From Syntrophaceae bacterium (GTDB lineage: Bacteria > Desulfobacterota > Syntrophia > Syntrophales > Smithellaceae): a DNA stretch of 64,000 bases. Under the pieces are notes generated by a model. That model saw nothing but the letters and a program-made list of their open reading frames with translations. It searched no databases and was not told the DNA's origin. The stretch's first letter is position 1, and the number at the start of each line of letters is the position of its first letter. Shown here piece by piece: positions 36,347 to 45,228 of this stretch. A program made the translations under genes and the position numbers. Location of the stretch: positions 21,040-85,039 of the forward strand of contig JAGPFA010000004.1 of assembly GCA_018056765.1 (NCBI GenBank), read 5' to 3'.

Positions 36347-37462
36347 ATGATCAAGACAAGACTCACCGAAAAGCTGGGGATTAAGTATCCCATTATTCAG
36401 GCGGGCATGGGGCCGTTTTCCAACAACAATCTCTGCGTGGCCGCGGCCAACGCAGGCGTTTTGGGATTGCTCTCCACCAGCGGCCTTTTCAACAAGCATG
36501 ACCAGCCCTGGGTTTACAATTCCTTCTGTGATACCGGAGAGGCCAATCGTGATGACGACATGGACGTAGTGCTCGAAACAGTTCTGAAGCGGACCCACCG
36601 CCTGGTAAAAGACAAGGGCGGTGTCTTCGGCCCCAATGTGATGGTTTCGGCCGAGCTTAAAGATAAAGCAAACGTCATGATTGAAACTGCCATCAAAGCA
36701 CGGGAAGAAAACCCGGAAATGAAAAAAACCCTTAAAGTAATGTACACCTCCGCCGGTGATCCGATGGGGTGGGGTGAAAAAATTAAAGGTGCCGGCTTTG
36801 TCTGGATTCACATCATCCCCTCCGTGCGGGCCGCAATGCGCTGCAAAAAAGCGGGAGTGGATATTATCGTAGCTTCCGGCCATGAAGGAGGCTTCCACAC
36901 TCACTGGGAGCCGTTGCACTCTATGGTTCTTTTTCCCGCCGTAGTAGAAGCCGTATCTGATGAAAACACCCTCGTCGTCGGCGGCGGCGGAGTTTCCGAC
37001 GGCAAAACCCTGGCCGCGTCGCTGGCCATGGGTCTGGATGGAGTTTTGATGGGAACCAGATTTCTGGCAACCCAGGAAAGCGATTTCCCGCCCCTATGGA
37101 AACAATCGGTTGTCGAGTCGCAGGACCGCGCCACACTGGTCGCCCGCGGCTACGTCGGACCGGCCCGCTGGCTGAAGAACCCCCGCAGCGAAGAGCACGC
37201 GCTGAACACGATGAAAAAATCCCCCGGCGTGTATCTGGGAACTCCGGACAGCTATATGGACATGGAAGATATGTCTCTTATCGAGTATGAGAACGAATCC
37301 ATTAAAGCCGTGTTTGAAGGTGACAAAGAAAAGGCTATGATGGCCGCCGGCGAGTGCGCACAGCGCATCAACGACATGCCGAAGGTGGAGGATCTCGTTA
37401 AATCAATCGCCAGTGAAGCCGAAGAAATTATCGGTGGTATGGCCAAAAAATTTCTGAGCTGA
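36347..37462 (+). CDS. Nitronate monooxygenase / 2-nitropropane dioxygenase-like flavoprotein
   Basis: FMN-dependent TIM-barrel protein of 371 residues in the NMO/FabK family. Motifs: YPIIQAGMGPFSNNNLCVAAANAGVLG, IVASGHEGGFHTHW and GGGGVSDGKTLAASLAMG followed by DGVLMGTRFLATQES, the phosphate-binding loop. Members oxidise nitroalkanes or reduce enoyl thioesters. Sharing an operator with a 3-hydroxyacyl-CoA dehydrogenase suggests a role in acyl-CoA or enoyl metabolism rather than nitroalkane detoxification; that is inference. AAGGAGAT precedes ATG 36347. A bidirectional terminator follows. Confidence 0.9.
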   Translation: MIKTRLTEKLGIKYPIIQAGMGPFSNNNLCVAAANAGVLGLLSTSGLFNKHDQPWVYNSFCDTGEANRDDDMDVVLETVLKRTHRLVKDKGGVFGPNVMVSAELKDKANVMIETAIKAREENPEMKKTLKVMYTSAGDPMGWGEKIKGAGFVWIHIIPSVRAAMRCKKAGVDIIVASGHEGGFHTHWEPLHSMVLFPAVVEAVSDENTLVVGGGGVSDGKTLAASLAMGLDGVLMGTRFLATQESDFPPLWKQSVVESQDRATLVARGYVGPARWLKNPRSEEHALNTMKKSPGVYLGTPDSYMDMEDMSLIEYENESIKAVFEGDKEKAMMAAGECAQRINDMPKVEDLVKSIASEAEEIIGGMAKKFLS

Positions 37463-37480
37463 GCGGCATAGGAAACCGAT

Positions 37481-37505
37481 AAAAAGCCGGTGACACCGGC
37501 TTTTT
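37481..37505. terminator. Bidirectional terminator
   Basis: AAAAAGCCGGTG and CACCGGCTTTTT pair with a one-base-centre loop and give T-runs on both strands. It serves the flavoprotein gene (plus) and the converging TetR gene (minus). Confidence 0.85.
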
Positions 37506-37525
37506 ATCGGTGGTTATCCCGCCAA

Positions 37526-38161
37526 TCAGGGCAGTACTGTTTTCATGACATTCTTTTCAATCAAATCGATCAACTCCTGCCTGGAATACTTTTTCATATT
37601 CCAGTGGCGCAGCGGGTAGATGGAAAGCTGATAGAGAATCATGTTGGCGGTAAAAGAAGTGTCCTGGATAAGAAAAACTTTCCTTTCAACACCTTTTTTG
37701 AGAATTTCTTCAATTCTCTCAAAAACCTGATGCTCACTTTCCAAGATAACTTTCAGCAGGCGCTTCGAAAGCGATTTCGATTCCCTGTACATCAGCAAAA
37801 TCTCATCGCTGTAATCGTAGCCGCTGTTGATCATCTCCCGAACGGCGGTTCTCAGCTGCTGTGCAGGATCATCAATATTTAAAATTTCGTCTTTTTTGAA
37901 ATTTCCGTAAACCGGGTTGTGCAGCATTTCAAAAACCAAAAACAGAATCTGCTCTTTGCTTTTGATAAAATAATACAAATTGCGGATGTCGATACCAGTC
38001 GCCGCGGCAATTTCCCTCATCGTGGTCTGTGCGTAGCCTTTCTTTATGAAAAGCCTGGTCGCTTTTTTGAGGATGTGCAACTGTCTTTTTTTATAAAGCG
38101 GACTGTCTTTGCGCCCGCCGGGGCCGTTGACGGCGTCTTTTTTTTCTCTGTTGGTCTTCAT
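37526..38161 (-). CDS. TetR-family transcriptional repressor
   Basis: A 211-residue TetR regulator. The N-terminal HTH (~30-75) reads ATRLFIKKGYAQTTMREIAAATGIDIRNLYYFIKSKEQI; the rest is a helical ligand-binding domain like those of fatty-acyl-CoA-responsive members. It is divergent from the 3-hydroxyacyl-CoA dehydrogenase gene and converges with the flavoprotein gene; near-identical palindromes lie at both target promoters. A possible own promoter is TTGACA (38215-38210) with TAGGGT (38191-38186). The likely inducer is an acyl-CoA, by analogy with FadR/PsrA-type TetR proteins. Confidence 0.93.
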   Translation of the reverse strand: MKTNREKKDAVNGPGGRKDSPLYKKRQLHILKKATRLFIKKGYAQTTMREIAAATGIDIRNLYYFIKSKEQILFLVFEMLHNPVYGNFKKDEILNIDDPAQQLRTAVREMINSGYDYSDEILLMYRESKSLSKRLLKVILESEHQVFERIEEILKKGVERKVFLIQDTSFTANMILYQLSIYPLRHWNMKKYSRQELIDLIEKNVMKTVLP

Positions 38162-38232
38162 GGTTCATTCTCCAAAACGGCATTAACCCTATCTTAAATC
38201 CGCTTCGCCTGTCAAGGAAATCGAAAAAAAGC

Positions 38233-38261
38233 TTGACAAAACTGTTTAACAATCATTATAC
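38233..38261 (+). promoter_or_regulatory. Promoter of the 3-hydroxyacyl-CoA dehydrogenase gene
   Basis: TTGACA at 38233-38238, a 17-base spacer and TTATAC at 38256-38261. A palindrome begins four bases after the -10, so a bound repressor would block start-site access. Confidence 0.75.
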
Positions 38262-38262
38262 A

Positions 38263-38277
38263 ACCAACGCTCGTTGT
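38263..38277. promoter_or_regulatory. TetR-type operator candidate, copy 2
   Basis: ACCAACGCTCGTTGT, with CAACG/CGTTG half-sites at 38265-38269 and 38272-38276. It matches the 36159-36173 site except for the central dinucleotide and overlaps the expected start site of the downstream gene. Confidence 0.75.
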
Positions 38278-38347
38278 ATGTCTGCTTCTGCAGAAGCTGT
38301 CAAAAGAAGTACAAATTATCAAAGAAAGAAGAAGGCGAGGAATAAAT

Positions 38348-39217
38348 ATGAAAATTGACGATGTGAAAAACGTATGTGTGGTCGGTGCCGGTAATATGGG
38401 GCATCAGATTGCGCTTCAATGTGCCCTCAGCGGTTTTAAAACGATCAGCACGGACGTCGTGCCGGCAGTGCTGGAAAAGGCGCAAAAGTTTGTCGACAAT
38501 TATCTGCCCGGGCGTGTACAGAAAGGCAAGATGACCGAGGAAGAGGCCAGCGCGGTGCGCTCAAGAATTTCCTTCACCACCGATCTGAGTGACGCGGCTA
38601 AAGATGCAGATGTGGTCATCGAGGCTGTGTTGGAAAGAATCGACCTCAAACGCAAAATTTTTGCCGATCTGGACAAAATTGCTCCGGAGGGCGCCATACT
38701 GGCCACCAACAGTTCCTTCATCGTCAGCTCACGCATCGCCGACGCAACCCGGCGACCGGACCGTGTCTGCAACCTGCACTTTTTCAATCCTGCATTGGTT
38801 ATGAAACTGGTGGAAGTGGTTCAGGGGCCGCACGTGTCGGATGAGACGGCGAAGTGTATGATGGACTTTTGCCTGAAAATCGACAAAATCCCCGTGCATG
38901 TCAAAAAAGAAGTTGACGGCTTCATTCTCAACCGCATTTTCAGCGCCATTCACAAGGAGGCTTTCTGGATGCTCGAAATGGGCGTGGCCTCATACGAAGA
39001 CATCGACAAGGCATGTGTTTACGGCGCCGGCCATCCGATGGGGCCCTTCCGTCTGCTGGATCTCACCGGTATCGATCTGGCCTATGATATCGGCATGAGC
39101 CACTTCTACGAGTCAGGTGATCCCGCCGATCTGCCGGTTCCGACCATCGTGAAGAAATACACGGAAGGCAAGTTCGGCCAGAAAACGGGTGAGGGCTTCT
39201 ACAGCTATAAGAAATAA
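38348..39217 (+). CDS. 3-hydroxyacyl-CoA dehydrogenase (3-hydroxybutyryl-CoA dehydrogenase type)
   Basis: NAD(P)-dependent oxidation of 3-hydroxyacyl-CoA to 3-oxoacyl-CoA, or the reverse in butyrate-type pathways. The 289-residue length fits single-function bacterial enzymes. Rossmann motif VVGAGNMGHQIALQCALSGF (~11-30), TNSSFIVSSRIADATRRP, and catalytic His in NLHFFNPALVMKLVEVV with the partner Glu; the C-terminal domain carries DGFILNRIFSAIHKEAF. The promoter has a TetR-type palindrome. A terminator follows, so it is monocistronic. In a syntroph it would serve beta-oxidation of short acyl-CoAs. Confidence 0.95.
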   Translation: MKIDDVKNVCVVGAGNMGHQIALQCALSGFKTISTDVVPAVLEKAQKFVDNYLPGRVQKGKMTEEEASAVRSRISFTTDLSDAAKDADVVIEAVLERIDLKRKIFADLDKIAPEGAILATNSSFIVSSRIADATRRPDRVCNLHFFNPALVMKLVEVVQGPHVSDETAKCMMDFCLKIDKIPVHVKKEVDGFILNRIFSAIHKEAFWMLEMGVASYEDIDKACVYGAGHPMGPFRLLDLTGIDLAYDIGMSHFYESGDPADLPVPTIVKKYTEGKFGQKTGEGFYSYKK

Positions 39218-39261
39218 GGGCCTCTGCCACAGGTTTTGCCCAAAACGGCAAAAGATAAAAG

Positions 39262-39296
39262 AAGGCGTCCCGAAAGGGGTGGGACGCCTTTTTTAT
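39262..39296 (+). terminator. Rho-independent terminator
   Basis: AAGGCGTCCC (39262-39271) pairs with GGGACGCCTT (39281-39290), followed by six T. It ends the dehydrogenase transcript, just before the 3' end of the opposing flavoprotein gene. Confidence 0.9.
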
Positions 39297-39308
39297 TTTA
39301 GTAATTTT

Positions 39309-40667
39309 TCATGCCAGAAGATCAACGAATATCTCAGACAGTGTCGGGTGGGCGATCACCCATGATTGGAGCTGTTTCCTGGTGAGCCGGCAACTGACCG
39401 CCAGCCCCAGCGGCGCGATCAGGTCGGCAGCATTGTCTCCGGCAATCACGGCACCGATGATCGTGTCCTCATAAAAAAGAGCCTTCGCAAATCCCTGTCC
39501 CAGCAGTTCCGAACGGGCAATGATGTTGGCGCTGTAGCTGCACCTGGCAATTTCTACTTTCATCCCCTCGGCCAGGGCCCGCGTTTGTGTGTAGCCGACC
39601 CGGGCGATCTGGGGATGGCTGTAAACAACGGAGGGAATATTGTTTTCATTGTATGAATAACTGCCGCCGCCGAACATGCTTTGCACCGCCACCTGCGCCT
39701 GGCGCGTGGCACGGTGCGCCAGCATCATGCCGCCGGTGACATCGCCTGCCGCATAGATGCCGTCCACACTGGTCATCATAGATTCATCAACTTTAATTCC
39801 TTTTGCGTCGTAGGCGATTCCCGCCGCCGCGAGCTGTTTGTCGTATAGAACCGGTTTCCGGCCGGTGCAAAGAAGGGCGCAATCCGCCTGCAATTCGGCT
39901 GTTTCCTCCTTCAGGCCAACTTCCATGACGACGCCTGCCGGAGTTTCGGCCAGTCCAGCCGGCGCGGCTCCGGTGTGCACGTCAACGCCCAGGCGAACAA
40001 GTTCCTGGCGCAGGAATTGTGCCGCTTCTTCATCTTCCTGCGGTAAAATCCGCTCCAGGAGCTCCATCAGAATCACTTTGACTCCCAGCTGCGCGAAAAA
40101 CACAGCGTATTCCACGCCAATAAAACTGGCGCCGACGATAATTATGCTTGCCGGCAGATCATCGATAGCGCCGATGCCGTCAGAGGTCATAATCCGCTCC
40201 GAAAGTGAAATGCCCCGCGGCACAACCGCTTCAGAGCCCCAGGCAATGAGCAGATGGTCCGCTGTCACAGTCCGGCTTTCCCCTGCGGGATTCGTGCAGA
40301 TGATTTCGCGGGGGGAGATGATTTCTCCGGTTCCCTCCGCGATTTCGACGCCGGCATCCGCAAGAAGCTTGCGCGCCCCCAGAGCCGCTATTTTCACCAT
40401 CTGTTGCTGGTGCCTTCTCATCGCGGCATAATCAATCGTTGCCTCTCCAGTGCCTATCCCTACGCGCCTGAGCTTTTTGAGACCCGAGTAGGAACGGCTG
40501 CAGGCAAGGAGAGCTTTTGTAGGGATGCAGCCGCGGTGCGTGCAGGTACCTCCCCAGCCGTCTTTTTCCATGATAAGAATCCTTTTCCCCGCAGCGGACG
40601 CGGCCTGCGCTGCTGCGAGGCCCGCCGGGCCGCCGCCGACGATAATCAGGTCATACCGATCCGACAT
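39309..40667 (-). CDS. Dihydrolipoamide-dehydrogenase-like flavoprotein disulfide reductase
   Basis: Class I pyridine-nucleotide disulfide oxidoreductase, 452 residues. FAD-binding LIIVGGGPAGLAAAQAASAAG, redox-active disulfide in WGGTCTHRGCIPT (Cys42/Cys47), NAD-binding SIIIVGASFIGVEYAVFFAQLG, FAD segment DGIYAAGDVTGG and the C-terminal catalytic His-Glu pair in AHPTLSEIF. This is the complete lipoamide-dehydrogenase set. ATG 40667 has AGGAG upstream; a longer frame to 40868 has no support and would run into the divergent xseA start region. No 2-oxoacid dehydrogenase or glycine-cleavage gene is adjacent, so its partner is unknown. Confidence 0.93.
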   Translation of the reverse strand: MSDRYDLIIVGGGPAGLAAAQAASAAGKRILIMEKDGWGGTCTHRGCIPTKALLACSRSYSGLKKLRRVGIGTGEATIDYAAMRRHQQQMVKIAALGARKLLADAGVEIAEGTGEIISPREIICTNPAGESRTVTADHLLIAWGSEAVVPRGISLSERIMTSDGIGAIDDLPASIIIVGASFIGVEYAVFFAQLGVKVILMELLERILPQEDEEAAQFLRQELVRLGVDVHTGAAPAGLAETPAGVVMEVGLKEETAELQADCALLCTGRKPVLYDKQLAAAGIAYDAKGIKVDESMMTSVDGIYAAGDVTGGMMLAHRATRQAQVAVQSMFGGGSYSYNENNIPSVVYSHPQIARVGYTQTRALAEGMKVEIARCSYSANIIARSELLGQGFAKALFYEDTIIGAVIAGDNAADLIAPLGLAVSCRLTRKQLQSWVIAHPTLSEIFVDLLA

Positions 40668-40830
40668 AATGAAATTCTCCTGGTACATTGTGATAAAGTC
40701 GGTCATTGACTTGCACGATATGTCGTCTCTTGTCAATAGCGACCAAACGCGGTGTGCGGCTTCCCGGATAGCGCCTTTGCCGGATAATTGAATCTTGTCT
40801 TGCCGGGCGATATCTGGTAGTTGTCGGCGG

Positions 40831-42162
40831 ATGAAAGAGATTCTTACCGTTTCGCAGCTCAATGACAATATTAAAACTCTTCTGGAAGAAGCCTTCGGCC
40901 AGCTTTATGTTGAAGGCGAGGTTTCCAATTTGCGCCGCCCCCAGTCCGGTCATACTTATTTCACTCTTAAGGACGACAAAAGCCAGATCCGCTGCGTTTT
41001 TTTCCGACCCTACGGCATCCGGGCCGTGAGGTTTGAGCTGGAGGACGGAATGAAAATCCTGTGTCGCGCCCGCTTAAGTGCTTATTTGCCGCGGGGCGAG
41101 TATCAGCTCATCGTGGAGTCTCTCGAGCCGCAGGGCACGGGAGCGCTGCAAAAAGCCTTTGAACAGCTCAAAGCCAGACTCGCCGCGGAAGGGCTGTTTG
41201 ATGCGGCCGCGAAGAAACCACTGCCGTTTCTTCCCGCACGCATCGGTGTGGTGACCTCTCCCACCGGTGCGGTGATCAGGGACATTTTAAATATCACCCG
41301 CCGACGGTTTCCATCCATTGACATTCTGATTGCACCCGCGCGTGTGCAGGGTGAGGGAGCGGCGGCAGAAATTATTGCATCTTTGCGAAACCTCCAGCTA
41401 AGCGGTCTGGTAGACATAATCATTATTGCCCGCGGTGGAGGATCGCTTGAGGACCTCGCCGCCTTCAATGATGAAGAGCTGGCCAGGGAAATTTTCCGTT
41501 CGTCCATTCCCGTTGTCTCTGCCGTCGGCCATGAGACAGATTTCACCATCTGCGATTTTGTCGCCGACCTGCGCGCACCGACACCTTCTGCTGCCGCGGA
41601 ACTGGTCGTCCCCAGCCGTAGCGATCTGCTCGACACTATCTATAGCCTCAGGCAACGCCTGATCACCGCACAACGGCGCTTTTTCGACGATCAGAAAAAT
41701 GCTCTCGATACGGTGCGCGGCCGTTTCAGGGATCCGCGGGTGTTTCTGGCCGACTATTCCATCAGGCTCGATGACCTGCACGACAAATTGAGAAATTATT
41801 TTACACATCACACACAGGCACTCGGCCACGAACTGCGGCAGCTTGAGCTCAGGCTGCAAAACCGCAGTCCACGACGGCTGATAGATGAAAAACGGTTTCT
41901 TCTGGACACTATACATAAAGATCTCCTCGGGGGATGGAAACATTATCATGATGGTTATACGCGGAGGCTCAACAATGATGCCGCCCTGCTGGCGTCACTG
42001 AACCCGCTGGCGGTACTCCAAAGAGGCTATAGTATCACCCGCAGGGAATCAGGCGGCGACATTGTCCGTGACGCTTGCCGCTTGACTTTGGGAGAAAGAG
42101 TACGTATTCAACTGGCGCAGGGAAGCTTCCGGGCAAACGTGGAGAAAATACTCGGGGAGTGA
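40831..42162 (+). CDS. xseA: Exodeoxyribonuclease VII large subunit
   Basis: Catalytic subunit of exonuclease VII, degrading single-stranded DNA, 443 residues. N-terminal OB-fold (LTVSQLNDNIKTLLEEAFGQLYVEGEVSN), middle nuclease domain with GVVTSPTGAVIRDIL, ARGGGSLEDLAAFNDE and SAVGHETDFTICDFVADLRAPTPSAAAE, then a coiled-coil tail. ATG 40831 is chosen from the family's N-terminus; an upstream ATG at 40795 adds 12 unlikely residues. It heads a plus-strand run through ispH/ubiA and is followed four bases later by xseB. Confidence 0.96.
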   Translation: MKEILTVSQLNDNIKTLLEEAFGQLYVEGEVSNLRRPQSGHTYFTLKDDKSQIRCVFFRPYGIRAVRFELEDGMKILCRARLSAYLPRGEYQLIVESLEPQGTGALQKAFEQLKARLAAEGLFDAAAKKPLPFLPARIGVVTSPTGAVIRDILNITRRRFPSIDILIAPARVQGEGAAAEIIASLRNLQLSGLVDIIIIARGGGSLEDLAAFNDEELAREIFRSSIPVVSAVGHETDFTICDFVADLRAPTPSAAAELVVPSRSDLLDTIYSLRQRLITAQRRFFDDQKNALDTVRGRFRDPRVFLADYSIRLDDLHDKLRNYFTHHTQALGHELRQLELRLQNRSPRRLIDEKRFLLDTIHKDLLGGWKHYHDGYTRRLNNDAALLASLNPLAVLQRGYSITRRESGGDIVRDACRLTLGERVRIQLAQGSFRANVEKILGE

Positions 42163-42166
42163 GGCG

Positions 42167-42403
42167 ATGGCTAAAGAGAACTTTGAGGCGGCATTGGAAA
42201 AACTCGAAAATATCGTAAAAGAAATGGAAGCGGGAGAAATGCCGCTGGACACGGCTCTCAAATCTTTTGAAGAAGGCATCCGCCTGATCCGTTTCTGTTC
42301 GGGAAAACTTGAAGCAGCCGGGCGCCGTGTGGAAATGCTTCTGGAAAAGGAAGCTTCGCTAGAGATAAAAACATTCCAGGACGAAGACAGCGATGGACAA
42401 TGA
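42167..42403 (+). CDS. xseB: Exodeoxyribonuclease VII small subunit
   Basis: A 78-residue helical subunit that joins XseA to form exonuclease VII. FEAALEKLENIVKEMEAGEMPLDTALKSFEEGIRL is the family core. GAGG precedes ATG 42167. It lies four bases after xseA and overlaps ispA by 11 bases, so the three are translationally linked. The xseA-xseB-ispA-dxs order is widely conserved in bacteria. Confidence 0.96.
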   Translation: MAKENFEAALEKLENIVKEMEAGEMPLDTALKSFEEGIRLIRFCSGKLEAAGRRVEMLLEKEASLEIKTFQDEDSDGQ

Positions 42404-43292
42404 CGATTTTCTCGAAGCGTATTTAAAAGACCGGCGCGAAATCGTGGAGGAAGCCCTCCAGCGGTATCTGCCGGACGAAGACAGTATGCCTCAGGAGCTG
42501 CATACGGCTATTCATTACAGTGTTTTTTCCGGCGGCAAAAGGATGCGGCCGATTCTCTGTCTTGCGGCACTCGAGGCCTGTGGAGGCGATATTGCAACCG
42601 CGATGCCGACTGCCTGCGCCCTGGAGCTGATTCACACTTATTCGCTGATTCATGACGATCTTCCGGCAATGGACAATGATGATTTCCGCCGGGGCAAACC
42701 GACCTGTCACAAAGTCTTTAGCGAAGCAATGGCAATTCTCGCCGGCGACGCCCTTTTAACGGAGGCTTTCGTTCTTTTGTCGCGGGCGGAAAAAGTCCGT
42801 CTGCCGGCGGAGCGGCGGCTGGCGGTAATTCAGGAAATAGCACACGCTGCGGGCATGGCCGGCATGGTCGGGGGACAGGCGCTGGATATGCTGGCCGAAA
42901 CCGCCGAACCGGATTTAGACGCCCTGGAACAGATCCATCGCCGTAAAACCGGTGCGCTCATTGAGGCGGCCGTCAAAACCGGAGCCATCCTCGCCGGTGC
43001 CGGTGAAGAAAAGATCAAGGCAGTGGAACGCTACGGAGCAAGCATCGGTCTGGCGTTTCAAATCGCCGACGATATTCTCAATGTGGAAGGGGACAGCGCC
43101 GTCATGGGTAAAAGTACCGGCAGTGACGCTGCGCGCGGCAAAGTCACCTATCCTTCCCTATTGGGCATGGATCGGGCAAAAGCCCTGCTGGCCAAGTCCG
43201 TCGATGAGGCCATGGACAGCATCGCCCTGTTTGATGCGCGCGCCCTGCCCTTAAGGGTGATCGCCCGCTATGTTATGGAAAGAAATTCCTGA
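42393..43292 (+). CDS. ispA: Polyprenyl (farnesyl/geranyl) diphosphate synthase
   Basis: Condenses isopentenyl diphosphate with allylic diphosphates, 299 residues. First Asp-rich motif HDDLPAMDNDDFRRGKPTCH and second IADDILNVEGD are complete; GGKRMRPILCLAALEACGG is the family start region. The two residues between Asp pairs in the first motif (DDLPAMDNDD) mark the short-chain bacterial type. It overlaps xseB and precedes dxs by 16 bases. It supplies isoprenoid chains for quinone and undecaprenyl synthesis. Confidence 0.96.
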   Translation: MDNDDFLEAYLKDRREIVEEALQRYLPDEDSMPQELHTAIHYSVFSGGKRMRPILCLAALEACGGDIATAMPTACALELIHTYSLIHDDLPAMDNDDFRRGKPTCHKVFSEAMAILAGDALLTEAFVLLSRAEKVRLPAERRLAVIQEIAHAAGMAGMVGGQALDMLAETAEPDLDALEQIHRRKTGALIEAAVKTGAILAGAGEEKIKAVERYGASIGLAFQIADDILNVEGDSAVMGKSTGSDAARGKVTYPSLLGMDRAKALLAKSVDEAMDSIALFDARALPLRVIARYVMERNS

Positions 43293-43308
43293 AACCTGAT
43301 AAAAGACA

Positions 43309-45228
43309 ATGAAGCATCTGGAAACCACTAAAGACGCCCTCCTGGCGGGCATCGACTCCCCTGAAGATCTGCGCAGGCTGAGCGTCGCTGAACTCAACAC
43401 CCTGGCCGATGAGATAAGAAATCTTATCGTCAACACGGTTGCCGTCACGGGCGGACACCTGGCTTCGTCACTGGGTGCGGTCGAGTTGACACTTGCTCTG
43501 CACTATGTTTTCAGCACTCCCGGAGACAAACTCGTCTGGGACGTCGGCCATCAGTGCTACGCACACAAGATTATCACGGGGCGAAAAAACAGTTTTTCCA
43601 CGCTGCGCCGGAGGGGCGGATTAAGCGGCTTCCCCAAGAGAGAGGAAAGCATCTACGACACCTTCAACGTCGGCCACAGCGGCACGTCCATCGCGGCGGC
43701 CGCCGCTTTTGCCGAAGCAAACTGTCTCAGAGGCGACAAATCCAGGACAATTGCGGTGATCGGGGACGGTTCCATGACCACCGGCATGGCATTTGAAGGT
43801 CTCAACTGGGCCGGTGACCGCAAAAAACGGGTCATTATCGTCTTGAATGATAATGAGATGTCCATCTCGCCCAATGTCGGCGCCCTTTCCTCTTATTTAA
43901 ACAGGGTCATGACCGGCGGGCGTGTCACCCGGCTAAGGGGCGAGCTGAAAAATTTTCTCAAAAAAATACCGAATATCGGTGAGCAGGTAATCAGGTTTTC
44001 CCGGCAGGTTGAAGAATCGGTCAAAACATTCGTTGTCCCCGGCGCCTTATTTGAGGAGCTGGGCTTTACCTATGTCGGCCCACTGGAGGGGCACCGACTT
44101 GACTATCTGATTAAAAATTTTGAAAACATCAAAAACCTGGAGGGCCCGGTACTCGTCCATGTCATCACGCAAAAAGGACGCGGCTATAAATTTGCCGAAG
44201 AAAATTCCCCCGGCTACCATGGCATCGCACCCTTTGATGTCGCCTCGGGAATGACGATCCCTTCGGCCAATCCGGCCCCATCCTATACAGAAATCTTCGG
44301 AAACACCCTGGTTAAGCTGGCCGCCGCCGATGAGCGCATCGTCGCCGTCACCGCCGCGATGTGCGAGGGAACGGGACTGGACAAATTCAGACAAATCTTC
44401 CCCGCGCGCCTGTACGACGTCGGGATAGCAGAGCAGCTGGCGGTGACTTTCGCCGCCGGTATGGCGGTCGGCGGGTTTTTGCCCGTCGTCGCGATTTATT
44501 CAACCTTTTTGCAAAGAGCCTATGATCAGATTCTCCACGATGTTTGTCTGCAAAAACTGCCGGTCGTTTTTGCCGTGGACCGGGCCGGCATCGTCGGAGA
44601 AGACGGCCCTACTCATCAGGGGCTTTTCGATTTTTCCTATCTGCGCAACATTCCGGGCATGATCGTGATGGCGCCGAAAGATGAAAACGAACTTCAGCAC
44701 ATGCTCAAAACTGCCGTCAATTGCGGCGCTCCCGCCGCCGTGCGTTACCCGCGGGGCAAGGGACTGGGAGTTACACTGGACGAACAAATCATTACTTTGC
44801 CTATCGGCCGCGGCGAGCTCATCAGCGAAGGCTCGGAGCTGGCCATTGTTGCAGTCGGCTCAACAGTGCATCCATCCCTGGCGGCAGCCGAAAGGCTGAA
44901 GGCGGAAGGGTTTTCCGTCGGTGTCCTCAATGCACGGTTTGTCAAACCTCTGGACGCAGACCTGATTTGCAAGGCGGCAGCCGGCACGGGAAAACTTTTG
45001 ACGGTAGAGGAAAACGTTCTCCATGGAGGCTTCGGAAGCGCCGTGCTGGAACTTTTCGCCGCCAGAGGAATCACCGGTGTGAAGGTAAAATGCCTGGGCA
45101 TACAAGACGAGTTCGTAGAGCAGGGAACGCAGGCGGAACTGCGACGCGCTCACGGCATCGATGAAGAAGCAATAATTGACGCGGCCAGGCAGATGCTCAC
45201 CGTAAAGGACGCGAACGGACGCAGATGA
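43309..45228 (+). CDS. dxs: 1-deoxy-D-xylulose-5-phosphate synthase
   Basis: Thiamine-diphosphate enzyme making DXP from pyruvate and glyceraldehyde-3-phosphate, the first step of the MEP isoprenoid route. At 639 residues it is full length. Motifs: DVGHQCYAHKIITGR, the ThDP-binding IAVIGDGSMTTGMAFEGLN...NDNEMSIS, catalytic RLYDVGIAEQLAVTFAAGMA, and transketolase-C domain at the end. ATG 43309 has only a weak ribosome site, suggesting coupling to ispA. Its TGA overlaps the tlyA ATG. Confidence 0.97.
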   Translation: MKHLETTKDALLAGIDSPEDLRRLSVAELNTLADEIRNLIVNTVAVTGGHLASSLGAVELTLALHYVFSTPGDKLVWDVGHQCYAHKIITGRKNSFSTLRRRGGLSGFPKREESIYDTFNVGHSGTSIAAAAAFAEANCLRGDKSRTIAVIGDGSMTTGMAFEGLNWAGDRKKRVIIVLNDNEMSISPNVGALSSYLNRVMTGGRVTRLRGELKNFLKKIPNIGEQVIRFSRQVEESVKTFVVPGALFEELGFTYVGPLEGHRLDYLIKNFENIKNLEGPVLVHVITQKGRGYKFAEENSPGYHGIAPFDVASGMTIPSANPAPSYTEIFGNTLVKLAAADERIVAVTAAMCEGTGLDKFRQIFPARLYDVGIAEQLAVTFAAGMAVGGFLPVVAIYSTFLQRAYDQILHDVCLQKLPVVFAVDRAGIVGEDGPTHQGLFDFSYLRNIPGMIVMAPKDENELQHMLKTAVNCGAPAAVRYPRGKGLGVTLDEQIITLPIGRGELISEGSELAIVAVGSTVHPSLAAAERLKAEGFSVGVLNARFVKPLDADLICKAAAGTGKLLTVEENVLHGGFGSAVLELFAARGITGVKVKCLGIQDEFVEQGTQAELRRAHGIDEEAIIDAARQMLTVKDANGRR

